DNA of 64,000 nucleotides from Dechloromonas hortensis (GTDB taxonomy: Bacteria; Pseudomonadota; Gammaproteobacteria; Burkholderiales; Rhodocyclaceae), in NCBI RefSeq assembly GCF_009469765.1, contig NZ_SSSQ01000018.1:1-64000 (forward strand). Direction: 5' to 3'. The notes under the pieces are model-generated. The model was not told the origin of the DNA. It saw only the letters and a program-made list of their open reading frames with translations, and ran no database searches. Shown here piece by piece: positions 45,251 to 53,341 of this stretch. The position numbers were made by a program, and so were the translations under genes. Position 1 is the first letter of the stretch, and the number at the start of each line of letters is the position of its first letter.

Positions 45251-46143
45251 CGCAGGCCTTTCAGCAAGCGCTGCACGGTATCGTCGAACAGACCGAACAG
45301 GTCTTTCGCCTCCGCCGTACCGCCCACCGTATAGGGCAGCAGCACCGCCGGCAGGCCGGTTTTGCCGGCAATCCATTGGCTCGGCCCATCCGGGTTGTAG
45401 GCGGTGCGCAGCACCATCTTGGCCGGCAGCGTCTGCTGCCGCGCCAGCAGGCTACTCAGGTGGCCGCTGGTCGGCTCGATACCCGGCTTCGGCTCCAGCG
45501 TACCGACCTCTTTCAAGCCCAGCCAGTTGGCCAGGTAAAGGAAGGAGGCGTGATGGACCAGCACCGGCACGCCGCGCAAGGGCGCCGCTTCCTTCTCCCA
45601 ACGCGCCATGGCAGCCTGCCATTTGCCGGCAAAGGTCTTGTAGCCGGCCTGGTAGGCCGCGGCATTGGCTGCATCGAGCTCGGCCATGCGGCCGGCCAGT
45701 GCTTCACCGACCTTCAGGACATTGTGCGGATCGAGATGGAGATGCGGATTGCCGGCGGCATGGACATCGCCCTGGGCGCGGTCGACGGAGGTCGGCACTT
45801 CCAGCCGGCTGACGAAATTGGCCGCCTCGAAGTAGCCCGGCCGCCCGGCCTGGATGGCCGCATTGCCCGAATCGCGCAAAACTAGCGGTAGCCAGCCGAC
45901 TTCCAGATCGGCGCCGGCCGCCACCACCAGGTTGGCCTGCCGGGCCTGGGCCAGCAGCGAGGGCTTGGCCTCGATCCGGTGCGGGTCCTGGAAGGCATTG
46001 GTGGCGCTATAGACGCGCACCTTGTCGCCGCCGATTTCCCGGGCCAGGCTGGCCCATTCCGGCACCGTGGCAAAGACGTTGAGATTGGCCCAGGCCGGCA
46101 GCGAAGCCAGCGTCAGCAACAGCGTGGGAAACAATTTGCTCAT
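45247..46143 (-). CDS. Metal ABC transporter periplasmic binding protein (ZnuA/TroA-like)
   Basis: This 298-residue protein has a signal peptide (about 1-19, cleaved after AWA) and the cluster A-I binding-protein fold. Likely metal ligands are the histidines in DPHRIEAKPS, GNPHLHLDP and VLVHHASFLYLANW. The fourth ligand, usually Asp or Glu near the C-terminus, is not obvious. It lacks the long His/Asp-rich loop typical of E. coli ZnuA. It lies between the porin gene (nine bases upstream) and the ATPase gene (overlapping). Confidence 0.88.
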   Translation of the reverse strand: MSKLFPTLLLTLASLPAWANLNVFATVPEWASLAREIGGDKVRVYSATNAFQDPHRIEAKPSLLAQARQANLVVAAGADLEVGWLPLVLRDSGNAAIQAGRPGYFEAANFVSRLEVPTSVDRAQGDVHAAGNPHLHLDPHNVLKVGEALAGRMAELDAANAAAYQAGYKTFAGKWQAAMARWEKEAAPLRGVPVLVHHASFLYLANWLGLKEVGTLEPKPGIEPTSGHLSSLLARQQTLPAKMVLRTAYNPDGPSQWIAGKTGLPAVLLPYTVGGTAEAKDLFGLFDDTVQRLLKGLR

Positions 46144-46152
46144 CGCCGTCTC

Positions 46153-47565
46153 CTAGAACTTGTGCGCACCATGCGCCCCGAGGCTCATGATGTACTGCAT
46201 GGTGACCTGATTGTCGGTAATGCCCTGCATCGACTTGTCCTGGGCAAACTGCAGGCGGAGGCGCGAGAACTCGCTCCAACTGTAATCGATCATCGCTGTG
46301 GTTTTCTTCGGTTTGTAGTGGTCGACCGCAAGATAGTTGCCATTTTCACCCAAATCGCGCGTGCCGCTGTCGAGTTGCTCGTAACGCAGGCCGGCCCGCC
46401 AGTTCGGCGTGAACTGGTAGACGCCCTGGGTGTACCAGCCGGACTGCCGGGTCCGGTAGCCGCTGGTGATGTCCTGGCAGGATACGGCGACGCCGGCTTC
46501 GGCTTCGCCGCAACTCAGGTCGCCCTTTTCGCTGCGCAGGAAGTACTCGCTCTGGAACTTGAAATTCTGGTATTTCGGATTGCCGTTCGGCGCCCATTTC
46601 CAGACGAAATCGGCCAGCCAGGTCGTCGAATCGCCGGTGAACTTGCTCAGCGCCTCGACCCCATTCACCGTATCCTCGAAATGCGCCTCGCGTTCGCGGG
46701 CCGAGGTCTTCAGGTAAGACAGCCCGGCCCGCCAGCTATGGGCGACACCGAGATCGTCACCGACGTGGGCAAACAGCGCACCTGCCCCGCTGCCGTTCTT
46801 GTTGCGATCGGAACCCGGGAAATTGGCACCGCGCCCGAACTCGGCGCCGAATTCGAGGAAGACCGGCGTCGGCGCCAGCCATTTCAGTTGCACGCCATCC
46901 TGCGCGTAGCCGCCTTCGGTGCCGAACATCGCCTGATACATCAGTGGCGCATCGGCGAAATCCCACATGTGCGGGTGCTGCTCGTTCAGATAGCCGATCC
47001 CGGAACGGAAACGACCGGCCTTCAGGCCGATGCCCTGGCCAATCCCGAGCGACTGGAACCAGGCCTCCTCGACCTCGGCCTGGCCATCGAGGGCGGCGAT
47101 GATCGCCTGGCCGCGCCAGTAGGGATCGATATTGGCGGCAAAGACCAGTTCGGTATGATCGAGCGAGAAACCGCGCTTGTTGATGCCCTCGATCGTACCG
47201 CTGCCATGATCGTGGCCGCCGGCTGGGACAAAACCGGTAATGCCGCGTTCGGCGACATTCTTCATGTTCTTGTACTGGCCCTGCAGGATCAGCGAGACCT
47301 CGGGGTTGAAGCCGCTGGCCGTCGTTGCCGCGCCAACCGGACGGCTCTCGGCAACGGGGGCCGGCGCTGGCGACACCGGCGGCGGACTGCTTTTGGCCTG
47401 CGCCTCAGCCTGGACCAGCTTTTGTTCGAGCGCGGCAATGCGCTGCTCGTAGGACTTCTTCATTTCGTCGATCTGGCCGCGGATGGCCGCCAGATCGTTA
47501 TCGGATGCTGCCTGGGCGCCGCATGAGGCGGCCAGCAGGGCAGCCACGGCAAATGGCTTATGCAT
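46153..47565 (-). CDS. Outer-membrane porin-like beta-barrel of the metal-uptake locus
   Basis: This 470-residue protein has a signal peptide (about 1-19, GAQA/ASD), a coiled-coil segment (about 21-56, IDEMKKSYEQRIAALEQKL) of the kind that forms trimers at the base of porins, and a proline-rich linker. A beta-barrel with alternating aromatic strands ends in a C-terminal Phe (HGAHKF), which suits outer-membrane insertion. Loops hold His-rich patches (AGGHDHGSG, NEQHPHMWD). Its place just before the metal binding-protein gene suggests it passes metal across the outer membrane. A strong hairpin lies just upstream. Confidence 0.8.
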   Translation of the reverse strand: MHKPFAVAALLAASCGAQAASDNDLAAIRGQIDEMKKSYEQRIAALEQKLVQAEAQAKSSPPPVSPAPAPVAESRPVGAATTASGFNPEVSLILQGQYKNMKNVAERGITGFVPAGGHDHGSGTIEGINKRGFSLDHTELVFAANIDPYWRGQAIIAALDGQAEVEEAWFQSLGIGQGIGLKAGRFRSGIGYLNEQHPHMWDFADAPLMYQAMFGTEGGYAQDGVQLKWLAPTPVFLEFGAEFGRGANFPGSDRNKNGSGAGALFAHVGDDLGVAHSWRAGLSYLKTSAREREAHFEDTVNGVEALSKFTGDSTTWLADFVWKWAPNGNPKYQNFKFQSEYFLRSEKGDLSCGEAEAGVAVSCQDITSGYRTRQSGWYTQGVYQFTPNWRAGLRYEQLDSGTRDLGENGNYLAVDHYKPKKTTAMIDYSWSEFSRLRLQFAQDKSMQGITDNQVTMQYIMSLGAHGAHKF

Positions 47566-47590
47566 GGAATTCTCCTGAAAAATGCGCTGC

Positions 47591-47630
47591 GTCGACCGCC
47601 CATGGGAAATACCCGTGGGCTGCGGTCGAC
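47591..47630 (-). other. Long RNA hairpin in the leader of the porin gene
   Basis: Two eight-base stems (GTCGACCG/CGGTCGAC and CCCATGGG/CCCGTGGG, one wobble pair) are separated by a three-base bulge, with a five-base loop. On the minus strand it is followed by GCAGCGCATTTTTC and then the porin ribosome-binding site. It could be an attenuator, an RNA-processing or stability element that sets the ratio of the porin to its upstream neighbour, or a partial terminator. I see no AT-rich Zur-type operator here. Confidence 0.6.
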
Positions 47631-47649
47631 AGTCAAAAAGGGGCGATTT

Positions 47650-47931
47650 TCAGGATTGAGGCGGCGCGCCCTGGCGGGCCAGCGGCGGCGGCAAAGCGCT
47701 GCGCCCGCCGAGCGGCAGCGCAACGGGACGATCGTGCGCCGCCAGCAGCGGCGGCAGCGCCAGTACGGACGGCAAGGCCGAACCGAGATCGTGCGCTGCC
47801 AGGCACAGCTCGCAGACATGCGTCGGCAGAACCCCCTCGTTGCCCGCCGCATGCTCGACGGCGTGCGCCCCCGCCGCCAGTTGGGCGAAGAGGAGAACGG
47901 CAACGAGAAGGAGGTGGCGCAAGGGATTCAC
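47650..47931 (-). CDS. Small exported protein with a CxxC motif, metal-locus associated
   Basis: This 93-residue protein has a hydrophobic N-terminal signal sequence (about 6-24) and the motif THVCELCLAAHDLGSALP, with His, two Cys and a further His that could bind a metal. A proline-rich tail follows. Similar short CxLC proteins (DUF2946-like) occur beside zinc or copper uptake genes, but I am not certain of the family. The start is a GTG at 47931, nine bases after the rlmI stop, with a weak ribosome-binding site. The porin and ABC transporter genes follow on the same strand. Confidence 0.65.
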   Translation of the reverse strand: MNPLRHLLLVAVLLFAQLAAGAHAVEHAAGNEGVLPTHVCELCLAAHDLGSALPSVLALPPLLAAHDRPVALPLGGRSALPPPLARQGAPPQS

Positions 47932-47940
47932 GACGAGAGT

Positions 47941-49134
47941 TTAATCGACCTGGACGAGCAGGCCTTTGAGATATTCACCTTCGGAGAAGTTCAATGCAAC
48001 CGGATGATCGGCCGCGCCGGCCAGTCGGCGGACGATGCGCGCCTCCCGACCAGCATCGTGCGCCGCGCCGGCAACGATCTTCTGGAACAGTTCGAGACCG
48101 ATGCCGCCGGAACAGGAATAGGTCATCAGCAGGCCGCCCGGTTTCAGCAGCTTGAAGCCGAAGACGTTGATGTCCTTGTAGGCGCGCGCCGCGCGCTCGG
48201 CATGCGAGGCCGAGGGGGCGAACTTGGGCGGATCGAGGACGATCAGGTCGAACAGGCGGCCCTCCTTCTTGAAGTCGCGCAGCGCCTGGAAGACATCGGC
48301 CTCCTGCCACTGGGCCCGTTCGGCCGGCAATTGCGGATTGAGCGCCAGATTGGCCTGGCCCTGGGCGAGCGCCGGGCCGGAAGAGTCGATCGACAGCACG
48401 CTGGCCGCACCGCCGGCCAGGGCCTGCAGCGAAAAACCGGCGGTGTAGCAGAAGCAGTTCAGGACGTCCTTGCCGGCCGCCAGTTGGCCGAGCAGCGCGC
48501 GGTTGTCGCGCTGGTCGAGATAGAAACCGGTTTTGTGCCCGCCGACCACGTCGACCGCCAGCCTGACGCCGTTTTCCTCGATGCTCAGCGGTGCCTCGGG
48601 CGCCGCGCCGTACAGCCAGCCGGTCGTCGGTTCGAGGCCTTCGAGGCCGCGCACGTCGGAATCGGAACGCTCATAGATGCGGGCGCAACCGGTCGCCTTG
48701 ACCAGTCCGGCGACGATGGCATTGCGCCACTTGTCGGCGCCGGCCGAAGTCAGCTGGATGACGACGGTGTCCCCATACTGGTCGGCGATGACGCCGGGCA
48801 GGCCATCCGACTCGGCGTGGATCAGGCGCAGGCCCTGCTGGCCGCGCAGTTCGGGCAACGCCTGGCGGCGCGCCACGGCGGCGCTGACCCGGCGCTTGAA
48901 GAAGGCGTCATCGACCGATTCGTCGGCATCGAAGGTCCAGAAACGGGCGCGGATCTGCGATTTCGGGCTGTAGGCGGCGCGCCCCAGCGGGCGCAGGTTA
49001 TCGGCCAGCACCTCGACCGTATCACCCGGCCGGGCACGCCCTTCCAGGCGCCCGACCGAACCGGCGAACACCCACGGATGGTGCTGTTTGAACGCGGAGC
49101 GCTCCTTACCCGGCAGCAAAATCAGCTGAGCCAT
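47941..49134 (-). CDS. rlmI: 23S rRNA (cytosine-5)-methyltransferase RlmI family
   Basis: This 397-residue protein matches RlmI (396 in E. coli). An N-terminal PUA RNA-binding domain (AQLILLPGKERSAFKQHHP) is followed by a Rossmann methyltransferase with SAM-binding region LNCFCYTAGFSLQAL and catalytic motif LDPPKFAPS. RlmI methylates C1962 of 23S rRNA. A small CxxC protein gene starts nine bases after its stop. RlmK- or YccW-like paralogues share the fold, so the exact target is inferred. Confidence 0.9.
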   Translation of the reverse strand: MAQLILLPGKERSAFKQHHPWVFAGSVGRLEGRARPGDTVEVLADNLRPLGRAAYSPKSQIRARFWTFDADESVDDAFFKRRVSAAVARRQALPELRGQQGLRLIHAESDGLPGVIADQYGDTVVIQLTSAGADKWRNAIVAGLVKATGCARIYERSDSDVRGLEGLEPTTGWLYGAAPEAPLSIEENGVRLAVDVVGGHKTGFYLDQRDNRALLGQLAAGKDVLNCFCYTAGFSLQALAGGAASVLSIDSSGPALAQGQANLALNPQLPAERAQWQEADVFQALRDFKKEGRLFDLIVLDPPKFAPSASHAERAARAYKDINVFGFKLLKPGGLLMTYSCSGGIGLELFQKIVAGAAHDAGREARIVRRLAGAADHPVALNFSEGEYLKGLLVQVD

Positions 49135-49157
49135 GTTTTCTCGACCTCAAATGAAAG

Positions 49158-49189
49158 AAGCCCCGGTCACCTTGCGGCGACCGGGGCTT
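49158..49189 (-). terminator. Rho-independent terminator after the 50-residue protein gene
   Basis: The stem AAGCCCCGGTC/GACCGGGGCTT has a ten-base loop and is followed on the minus strand by CTTTCATTT. It lies 17 bases after the stop and marks the small gene as a separate transcript. Confidence 0.85.
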
Positions 49190-49206
49190 GAAATACTGTC
49201 AGCAGC

Positions 49207-49359
49207 TTAAGCGCCCAGGGCCTTGCGGTTACGTGCGTGGCATTCGGCAGCGTAGATGACCTTGAACATGGTCTTGCCGTCGCCCTTGAACAGGCGCTTG
49301 GTGGACTTGGAAACGCAGCGGCGTTCCAGGGAAGAACGGCGGTTACGGTTGATTGCCAT
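49207..49359 (-). CDS. Small basic protein of unknown function
   Basis: This 50-residue protein (MAINRNRRSSLERR... KALGA) is very rich in Arg and Lys and contains two cysteines, 34 residues apart. AAGGAG sits six bases before the ATG at 49359 and a strong terminator follows, so it looks like a deliberately expressed short gene. The composition resembles a ribosome- or nucleic-acid-binding protein. I do not recognise the family. The frame is open 20 codons further upstream, but without a ribosome-binding site. Confidence 0.7.
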   Translation of the reverse strand: MAINRNRRSSLERRCVSKSTKRLFKGDGKTMFKVIYAAECHARNRKALGA

Positions 49360-49498
49360 GACTAACTCCTTGATTCCGGCGATTTTTCGAAACCGCCAAT
49401 CATAGTGCTTGGTGAACAAAAGGTCAATTGAAGCCTGATTTTACGGCTTTTTCAGTAGTCGACCGCAGCAATTTCGGCAAAAGCCCGGCCGCGTCCGC

Positions 49499-50398
49499 CT
49501 ACTTGCGCTTGGCCCGCGGATGCGCCGTATCGTAAACCTTGGCCAGATGCTGGAAATCGAGGTGGGTATAGACCTGCGTCGACGCGATGCTGGCGTGGCC
49601 GAGCATTTCCTGCACGGCGCGCAGATCGCCGGACGACTGCAGCACGTGCGAGGCGAAGGAATGGCGCAGCATGTGCGGATGGACGTGGCGCGGCAAACCG
49701 GCCAGCACCGCCTGCCGGCTCAGGCGCAACTGGATCATCCGGTGACTCAGGCGCCGGCCGCGCAGGCCGACGAACAGGGCCAGCTCGTCGGCTGCCGCCA
49801 GTTCGCTGCGCACTTCGGCCCAGGCCGCCAGCGCCTGCCGCGCCTTGCTGCCGACCGGCACCAGCCGCGCCTTGCTTCGCTTGCCGAGAACGCGCAGCTC
49901 GCCTTCATGGAGGACGCTATCCAGCGCGTCGCAATCGAGCGCCGCCAGTTCGGCCAGCCGCAAACCGGAGGAATAGAACAACTCGAAGATCGCCGCATCG
50001 CGGGCGGCCAGCCGGGGATCGTCGCCGTCGACCGGCTCGAGCAGCCGCGCCGCCTCATCGACCGCCAAGGCCTTCGGCAACAGCCGCGGCGCCTTCGGCG
50101 AACGGACGCCTTCACAAGGATTGGCTGGTACCGCACCGTGTTCGCCCAGCCAGGCAAAAAAGCCCCGCCAGGCCGATAGCGTCCGCGCCAGACTGCGCCC
50201 GGACAGGCCCTGGCCGTGCAACTGGGCAACATAGCGGCGAATCTGGTGCACCTGCAGTTGGCCAAGCGGGGTTTCCCCGGCCGCGGCCAGCAGCTTTTCC
50301 AGATCGCGCCGGTAATTGCTGACGGTATGCGGCGACAGCCGGCGCTGCTCGGCCAGTTCAGCCAGATAGCCAGCCAGCGCCGCACTCGCCGTACTCAC
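49499..50398 (-). CDS. xerC: Tyrosine recombinase XerC
   Basis: This 299-residue recombinase resolves chromosome dimers at dif together with XerD and FtsK. The N-terminal SAM-like core-binding domain is followed by a catalytic domain with arginine in SSGLRLAELAALD, HMLRHSFASHVLQ, GHASIAS and the nucleophilic tyrosine in TQVYTHLDF. It follows the DUF484 gene by three bases, as in most proteobacterial dapF-DUF484-xerC operons. That context and the length favour XerC over XerD. Confidence 0.95.
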   Translation of the reverse strand: MSTASAALAGYLAELAEQRRLSPHTVSNYRRDLEKLLAAAGETPLGQLQVHQIRRYVAQLHGQGLSGRSLARTLSAWRGFFAWLGEHGAVPANPCEGVRSPKAPRLLPKALAVDEAARLLEPVDGDDPRLAARDAAIFELFYSSGLRLAELAALDCDALDSVLHEGELRVLGKRSKARLVPVGSKARQALAAWAEVRSELAAADELALFVGLRGRRLSHRMIQLRLSRQAVLAGLPRHVHPHMLRHSFASHVLQSSGDLRAVQEMLGHASIASTQVYTHLDFQHLAKVYDTAHPRAKRK

Positions 50399-50401
50399 CG
50401 C

Positions 50402-51073
50402 CTAGAGCACGCTCTTGGTTACCCGGGCCAGCGCCGCGGAAACCATTTCACCCATCCGCTCCAGATACAAGGTGCCCATGTCGGCGTAGAAGCGCTGTGC
50501 TTCCTCGCTACCCAGCGCAATCATGCCGATCGTGCCACCGCCATTGCGCAGCGCGATCAAGGCCTGCGAACGGATATGGCCGGCATGTTCGCCGAACCAC
50601 GATGCCGTGCCGAAGCCGGCGGTCGAGCCGCAGTACGGGCGACCGAGGGTTTCGGCAAAGACCTGCAACTCCTCGCTGACCGCGGCGAATTCCGGTAGAT
50701 CCTCGATGCCGGCCGGCTTGTGCCACAAGCGCAGGGCGACATGCGGCACGGCAAAGTCGTCGCGCAAGTGGAAATTGAGCAGATGAATCACCGCCTGGAA
50801 GGTCTCGGCGGCGATCAGGGCGACCGACAGGCGATGCACTTTCTCGCTGATTGCATCGTTCTCTTCGCCGAAGGCAATCAGTTCGGCCAGCTTGCTTTCG
50901 GTCTGCCGGTTTTTTTCGCGCAGGGTCAGCATCTGGCGCTCGGCCAACGACACCGCCCGGCCGCCATGCGGATGCGGCAGGAAAATCTGCGCCATCAGGT
51001 CGGCGTATTGCTCGAAGAAACCCGGATTATTCTTCAGGTAATCCGCGACATCTTCGGGAAACAGGGCGCTCAT
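50402..51073 (-). CDS. DUF484 family protein
   Basis: This 223-residue protein opens with DVADYLKNNPGFFEQYADLM, the DUF484 hallmark. A short coiled coil (about 45-68, REKNRQTESKLAELIAFGEE) and a GAF-like domain (about 75-215) follow. Its role is unknown, but it is conserved between dapF and xerC across proteobacteria. The start overlaps the dapF stop (ATGA). Confidence 0.93.
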   Translation of the reverse strand: MSALFPEDVADYLKNNPGFFEQYADLMAQIFLPHPHGGRAVSLAERQMLTLREKNRQTESKLAELIAFGEENDAISEKVHRLSVALIAAETFQAVIHLLNFHLRDDFAVPHVALRLWHKPAGIEDLPEFAAVSEELQVFAETLGRPYCGSTAGFGTASWFGEHAGHIRSQALIALRNGGGTIGMIALGSEEAQRFYADMGTLYLERMGEMVSAALARVTKSVL

Positions 51074-51900
51074 AATTCAATCTCTCCAGAGAAGACCGTC
51101 ATCGCCGGACCGGTCATCAAAACCGGGCGGTCAACGCCGCCCCAGGCAATATTCAGGTCGCCGCCGCGCGTCGTGACGCGCACCGGCGAATCGAGCAGGC
51201 CACGCCGGATACCGGCGACCACGGCGGCGCAAGCGCCGGTCCCGCAGGCCAGCGTCTCGCCCGAGCCGCGCTCGTAGACCCGCAACTTGATGGCGTGACG
51301 ATCGACGACCTGCATGAAGCCGGCGTTCACCCGCTGCGGGAACTGCGCATGGTTCTCGATCAGCGGGCCATGCTCGCCGACCGGCGCCGTGTCTACGCTC
51401 TCGACAACCTGCACGGCATGCGGATTGCCCATCGAGACGACGCTGATTTCCAGCGTTTCATCGGCCACAGCGAGGTTGTAGACGACGACATCGTCGTCGT
51501 GCAGGAAGGGAATCTCGTTCGGCAAAAATCGGGGAATCCCCATGTCGACCGTGACATTGCCATCGCCTTCGAGGCGCGGCGTGATGATGCCTTTCAGCGT
51601 TTCGACGCGAATTTCGCGCTTGTCGGTCAGGCCCTGCTCATGCACGAAACGCACGAAACAGCGCGCGCCATTGCCGCACTGCTCGACCTCGCTGCCATCG
51701 GCATTGAAAATCCGGTAGCGAAAATCGACATCCGCCTGGCTGGCCTTTTCGACCAGCAGAATCTGGTCGCAACCGACGCCGAAATGGCGATCCGCCAGAT
51801 AGCGCAACTGCTCCGGGGTCAGGGTCACCGCCTGGCGGATGCCGTCCAGGACAACGAAATCGTTGCCCAGGCCATGCATTTTCGAGAATTTGAGCTTCAC
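51070..51900 (-). CDS. dapF: Diaminopimelate epimerase
   Basis: This 276-residue cofactor-independent epimerase interconverts LL- and meso-diaminopimelate for lysine and peptidoglycan synthesis. The two catalytic cysteines are in QCGNGARCF and ACGTGACAAV. The N-terminus KFSKMHGLGNDFVVLDG is typical and the length matches. It begins the dapF-DUF484-xerC run; a 59-base gap separates it from the acetyltransferase gene upstream. Confidence 0.97.
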   Translation of the reverse strand: MKLKFSKMHGLGNDFVVLDGIRQAVTLTPEQLRYLADRHFGVGCDQILLVEKASQADVDFRYRIFNADGSEVEQCGNGARCFVRFVHEQGLTDKREIRVETLKGIITPRLEGDGNVTVDMGIPRFLPNEIPFLHDDDVVVYNLAVADETLEISVVSMGNPHAVQVVESVDTAPVGEHGPLIENHAQFPQRVNAGFMQVVDRHAIKLRVYERGSGETLACGTGACAAVVAGIRRGLLDSPVRVTTRGGDLNIAWGGVDRPVLMTGPAMTVFSGEIEL

Positions 51901-51959
51901 AGCCTGCTCCGCGTGTTAATTAAAAAAGGATAGCAGAGGCAGGGGGTTACCTCAAATTC

Positions 51960-52463
51960 CTAAAGTTTCTTCTCCATGATGAAATCGTCCATCACAAAGC
52001 CGCGGCCGATATCGTCAACCACCGTCTCGCGCACGGCAAAGCCGTATTTCTTGTAGGAGGCAATGGCTTTTTCGTTGCGCTTGTTCACCGCCAGGATCAC
52101 GCACGGGTAGCCCAGCTTTGCAGCGCGGCGGGCGACGTGCGCGATCAGCTGACCACCGACGCCCTGACGCTGCACATCAGGGTGAATGTAAAGCTTGTCC
52201 AGCTTGAATTCACCCTTGTAGAGCTCGCTGAAGGCGAAACCCACCCGCCGGCCATTATGAAAGGCCTGGTCGAGCCACTTGTCGGCATCCTCGATATCGT
52301 CATAGAGCCGCTCGTGGCCGTAACGCTGTTCGAGCATGAAATCGATCTGTTCCTGGGTGATGATCCCCGGATAGGTCGCCTGCCAGATTTCCCGGGCCAG
52401 TGCCGAGATGGCCGGCACATCGGGCGGCGTGACGGGACGAATTTCGATGTTCAGGCTGTTCAT
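51960..52463 (-). CDS. GNAT family N-acetyltransferase
   Basis: This 167-residue protein has the GNAT fold, with acetyl-CoA pyrophosphate loop QRQGVGGQL preceded by LDKLYIHPDV, and the C-terminal NEKAIASYKKYGF. The substrate is unknown: protein N-termini, small amines or antibiotics are all possible. The start overlaps the stop of the acyltransferase gene (ATGA), so it is co-translated with it. Confidence 0.9.
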   Translation of the reverse strand: MNSLNIEIRPVTPPDVPAISALAREIWQATYPGIITQEQIDFMLEQRYGHERLYDDIEDADKWLDQAFHNGRRVGFAFSELYKGEFKLDKLYIHPDVQRQGVGGQLIAHVARRAAKLGYPCVILAVNKRNEKAIASYKKYGFAVRETVVDDIGRGFVMDDFIMEKKL

Positions 52464-53335
52464 TTATAAAACCTCTGTTCTCCGGGCGGCCGGGTTTTGA
52501 AGCGCTTGTGCAGCCAGAAGTACTGTTCCGGCATGCGCAGCACCTGGCTCTCGATAAAACGATTCACGAATGCGGTGTCTTCTTCGATGCTGTCACCGGG
52601 AAAATTGTCCCAGGCCGGCATCACCTCGACTTCGTAGCCATCCGCCACCTGCCGCGTAATGCAGGCCACCACCTTCGCGCCAGTCAGCCGCGCCAGACGG
52701 GAAACCCCGGGAATGGTCGCCGCCGGCACACCGAAAAACGGCACGAAAATCGACTCTTTCGGACCAAAATCCATGTCCGGCAGATAGTAGAACTTGTAAC
52801 CGTCCTTCATCGCCTTGATGATCTTGCGCATGCCATCCTGCCGTGAAAGCAGCACCGCCTCGGTGAATCTGATCCGTCCATCATAAAGCAACTTGTTGAA
52901 AACCGGATTCTTCTGGTTTGAGTAGACACTGCAACCGCGGACAAACATGGAGATACGTGTCGCTCCGGCATCGAGACCGACAAAATGGGGCGACAACATG
53001 ATGATCGGCCGCCCGTCGGGGTCGTTCAGGTGTTCAACGCCTTGAATCCGGATGATGCGCTCCAGCCGTTCCTTCGAGGCCCACCAGCCCAGAGTGCGGT
53101 CAAGTACGGCGCGGCTGAAGGCAATGAAATGGCGGCGGGCCAGATTTTCGCGCTCGACCTCGCTTTTTTCTGGAAAGCACAAACGAAGATTGATCAGCGC
53201 CACCTTTCGCCGTTCGCGGCCGGCGGCATAGAGCAGACGCCCGAGCAGCCAGCCCAGTCCGCGCAGGAAGGGCAAGGGCAGCCAGTGCAAAAGCCAGAGA
53301 AAACCGACCAGGATGTAAGTAAAAAAAAGTTTCAA
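52460..53335 (-). CDS. LpxL/HtrB-type lysophospholipid acyltransferase
   Basis: This 291-residue inner-membrane enzyme has one N-terminal membrane helix and the catalytic HX4D motif in LSPHFVGLD, with later family features (YLPDMDFGPKESIFVPFFG). It should add a secondary acyl chain to lipid A or act on a similar lipid. It lies seven bases after a paralogous acyltransferase gene. Two copies in tandem may add two different acyl chains; which is LpxL and which LpxM cannot be told from sequence alone. Confidence 0.9.
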   Translation of the reverse strand: MKLFFTYILVGFLWLLHWLPLPFLRGLGWLLGRLLYAAGRERRKVALINLRLCFPEKSEVERENLARRHFIAFSRAVLDRTLGWWASKERLERIIRIQGVEHLNDPDGRPIIMLSPHFVGLDAGATRISMFVRGCSVYSNQKNPVFNKLLYDGRIRFTEAVLLSRQDGMRKIIKAMKDGYKFYYLPDMDFGPKESIFVPFFGVPAATIPGVSRLARLTGAKVVACITRQVADGYEVEVMPAWDNFPGDSIEEDTAFVNRFIESQVLRMPEQYFWLHKRFKTRPPGEQRFYK

Positions 53336-53341
53336 GACGAA

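Noticed and set aside
47566..47950. A Zur operator before the metal-uptake genes
   Set aside because: I looked for an AT-rich palindrome of the GTTATAATATAAC type near the small protein and porin starts and saw none.
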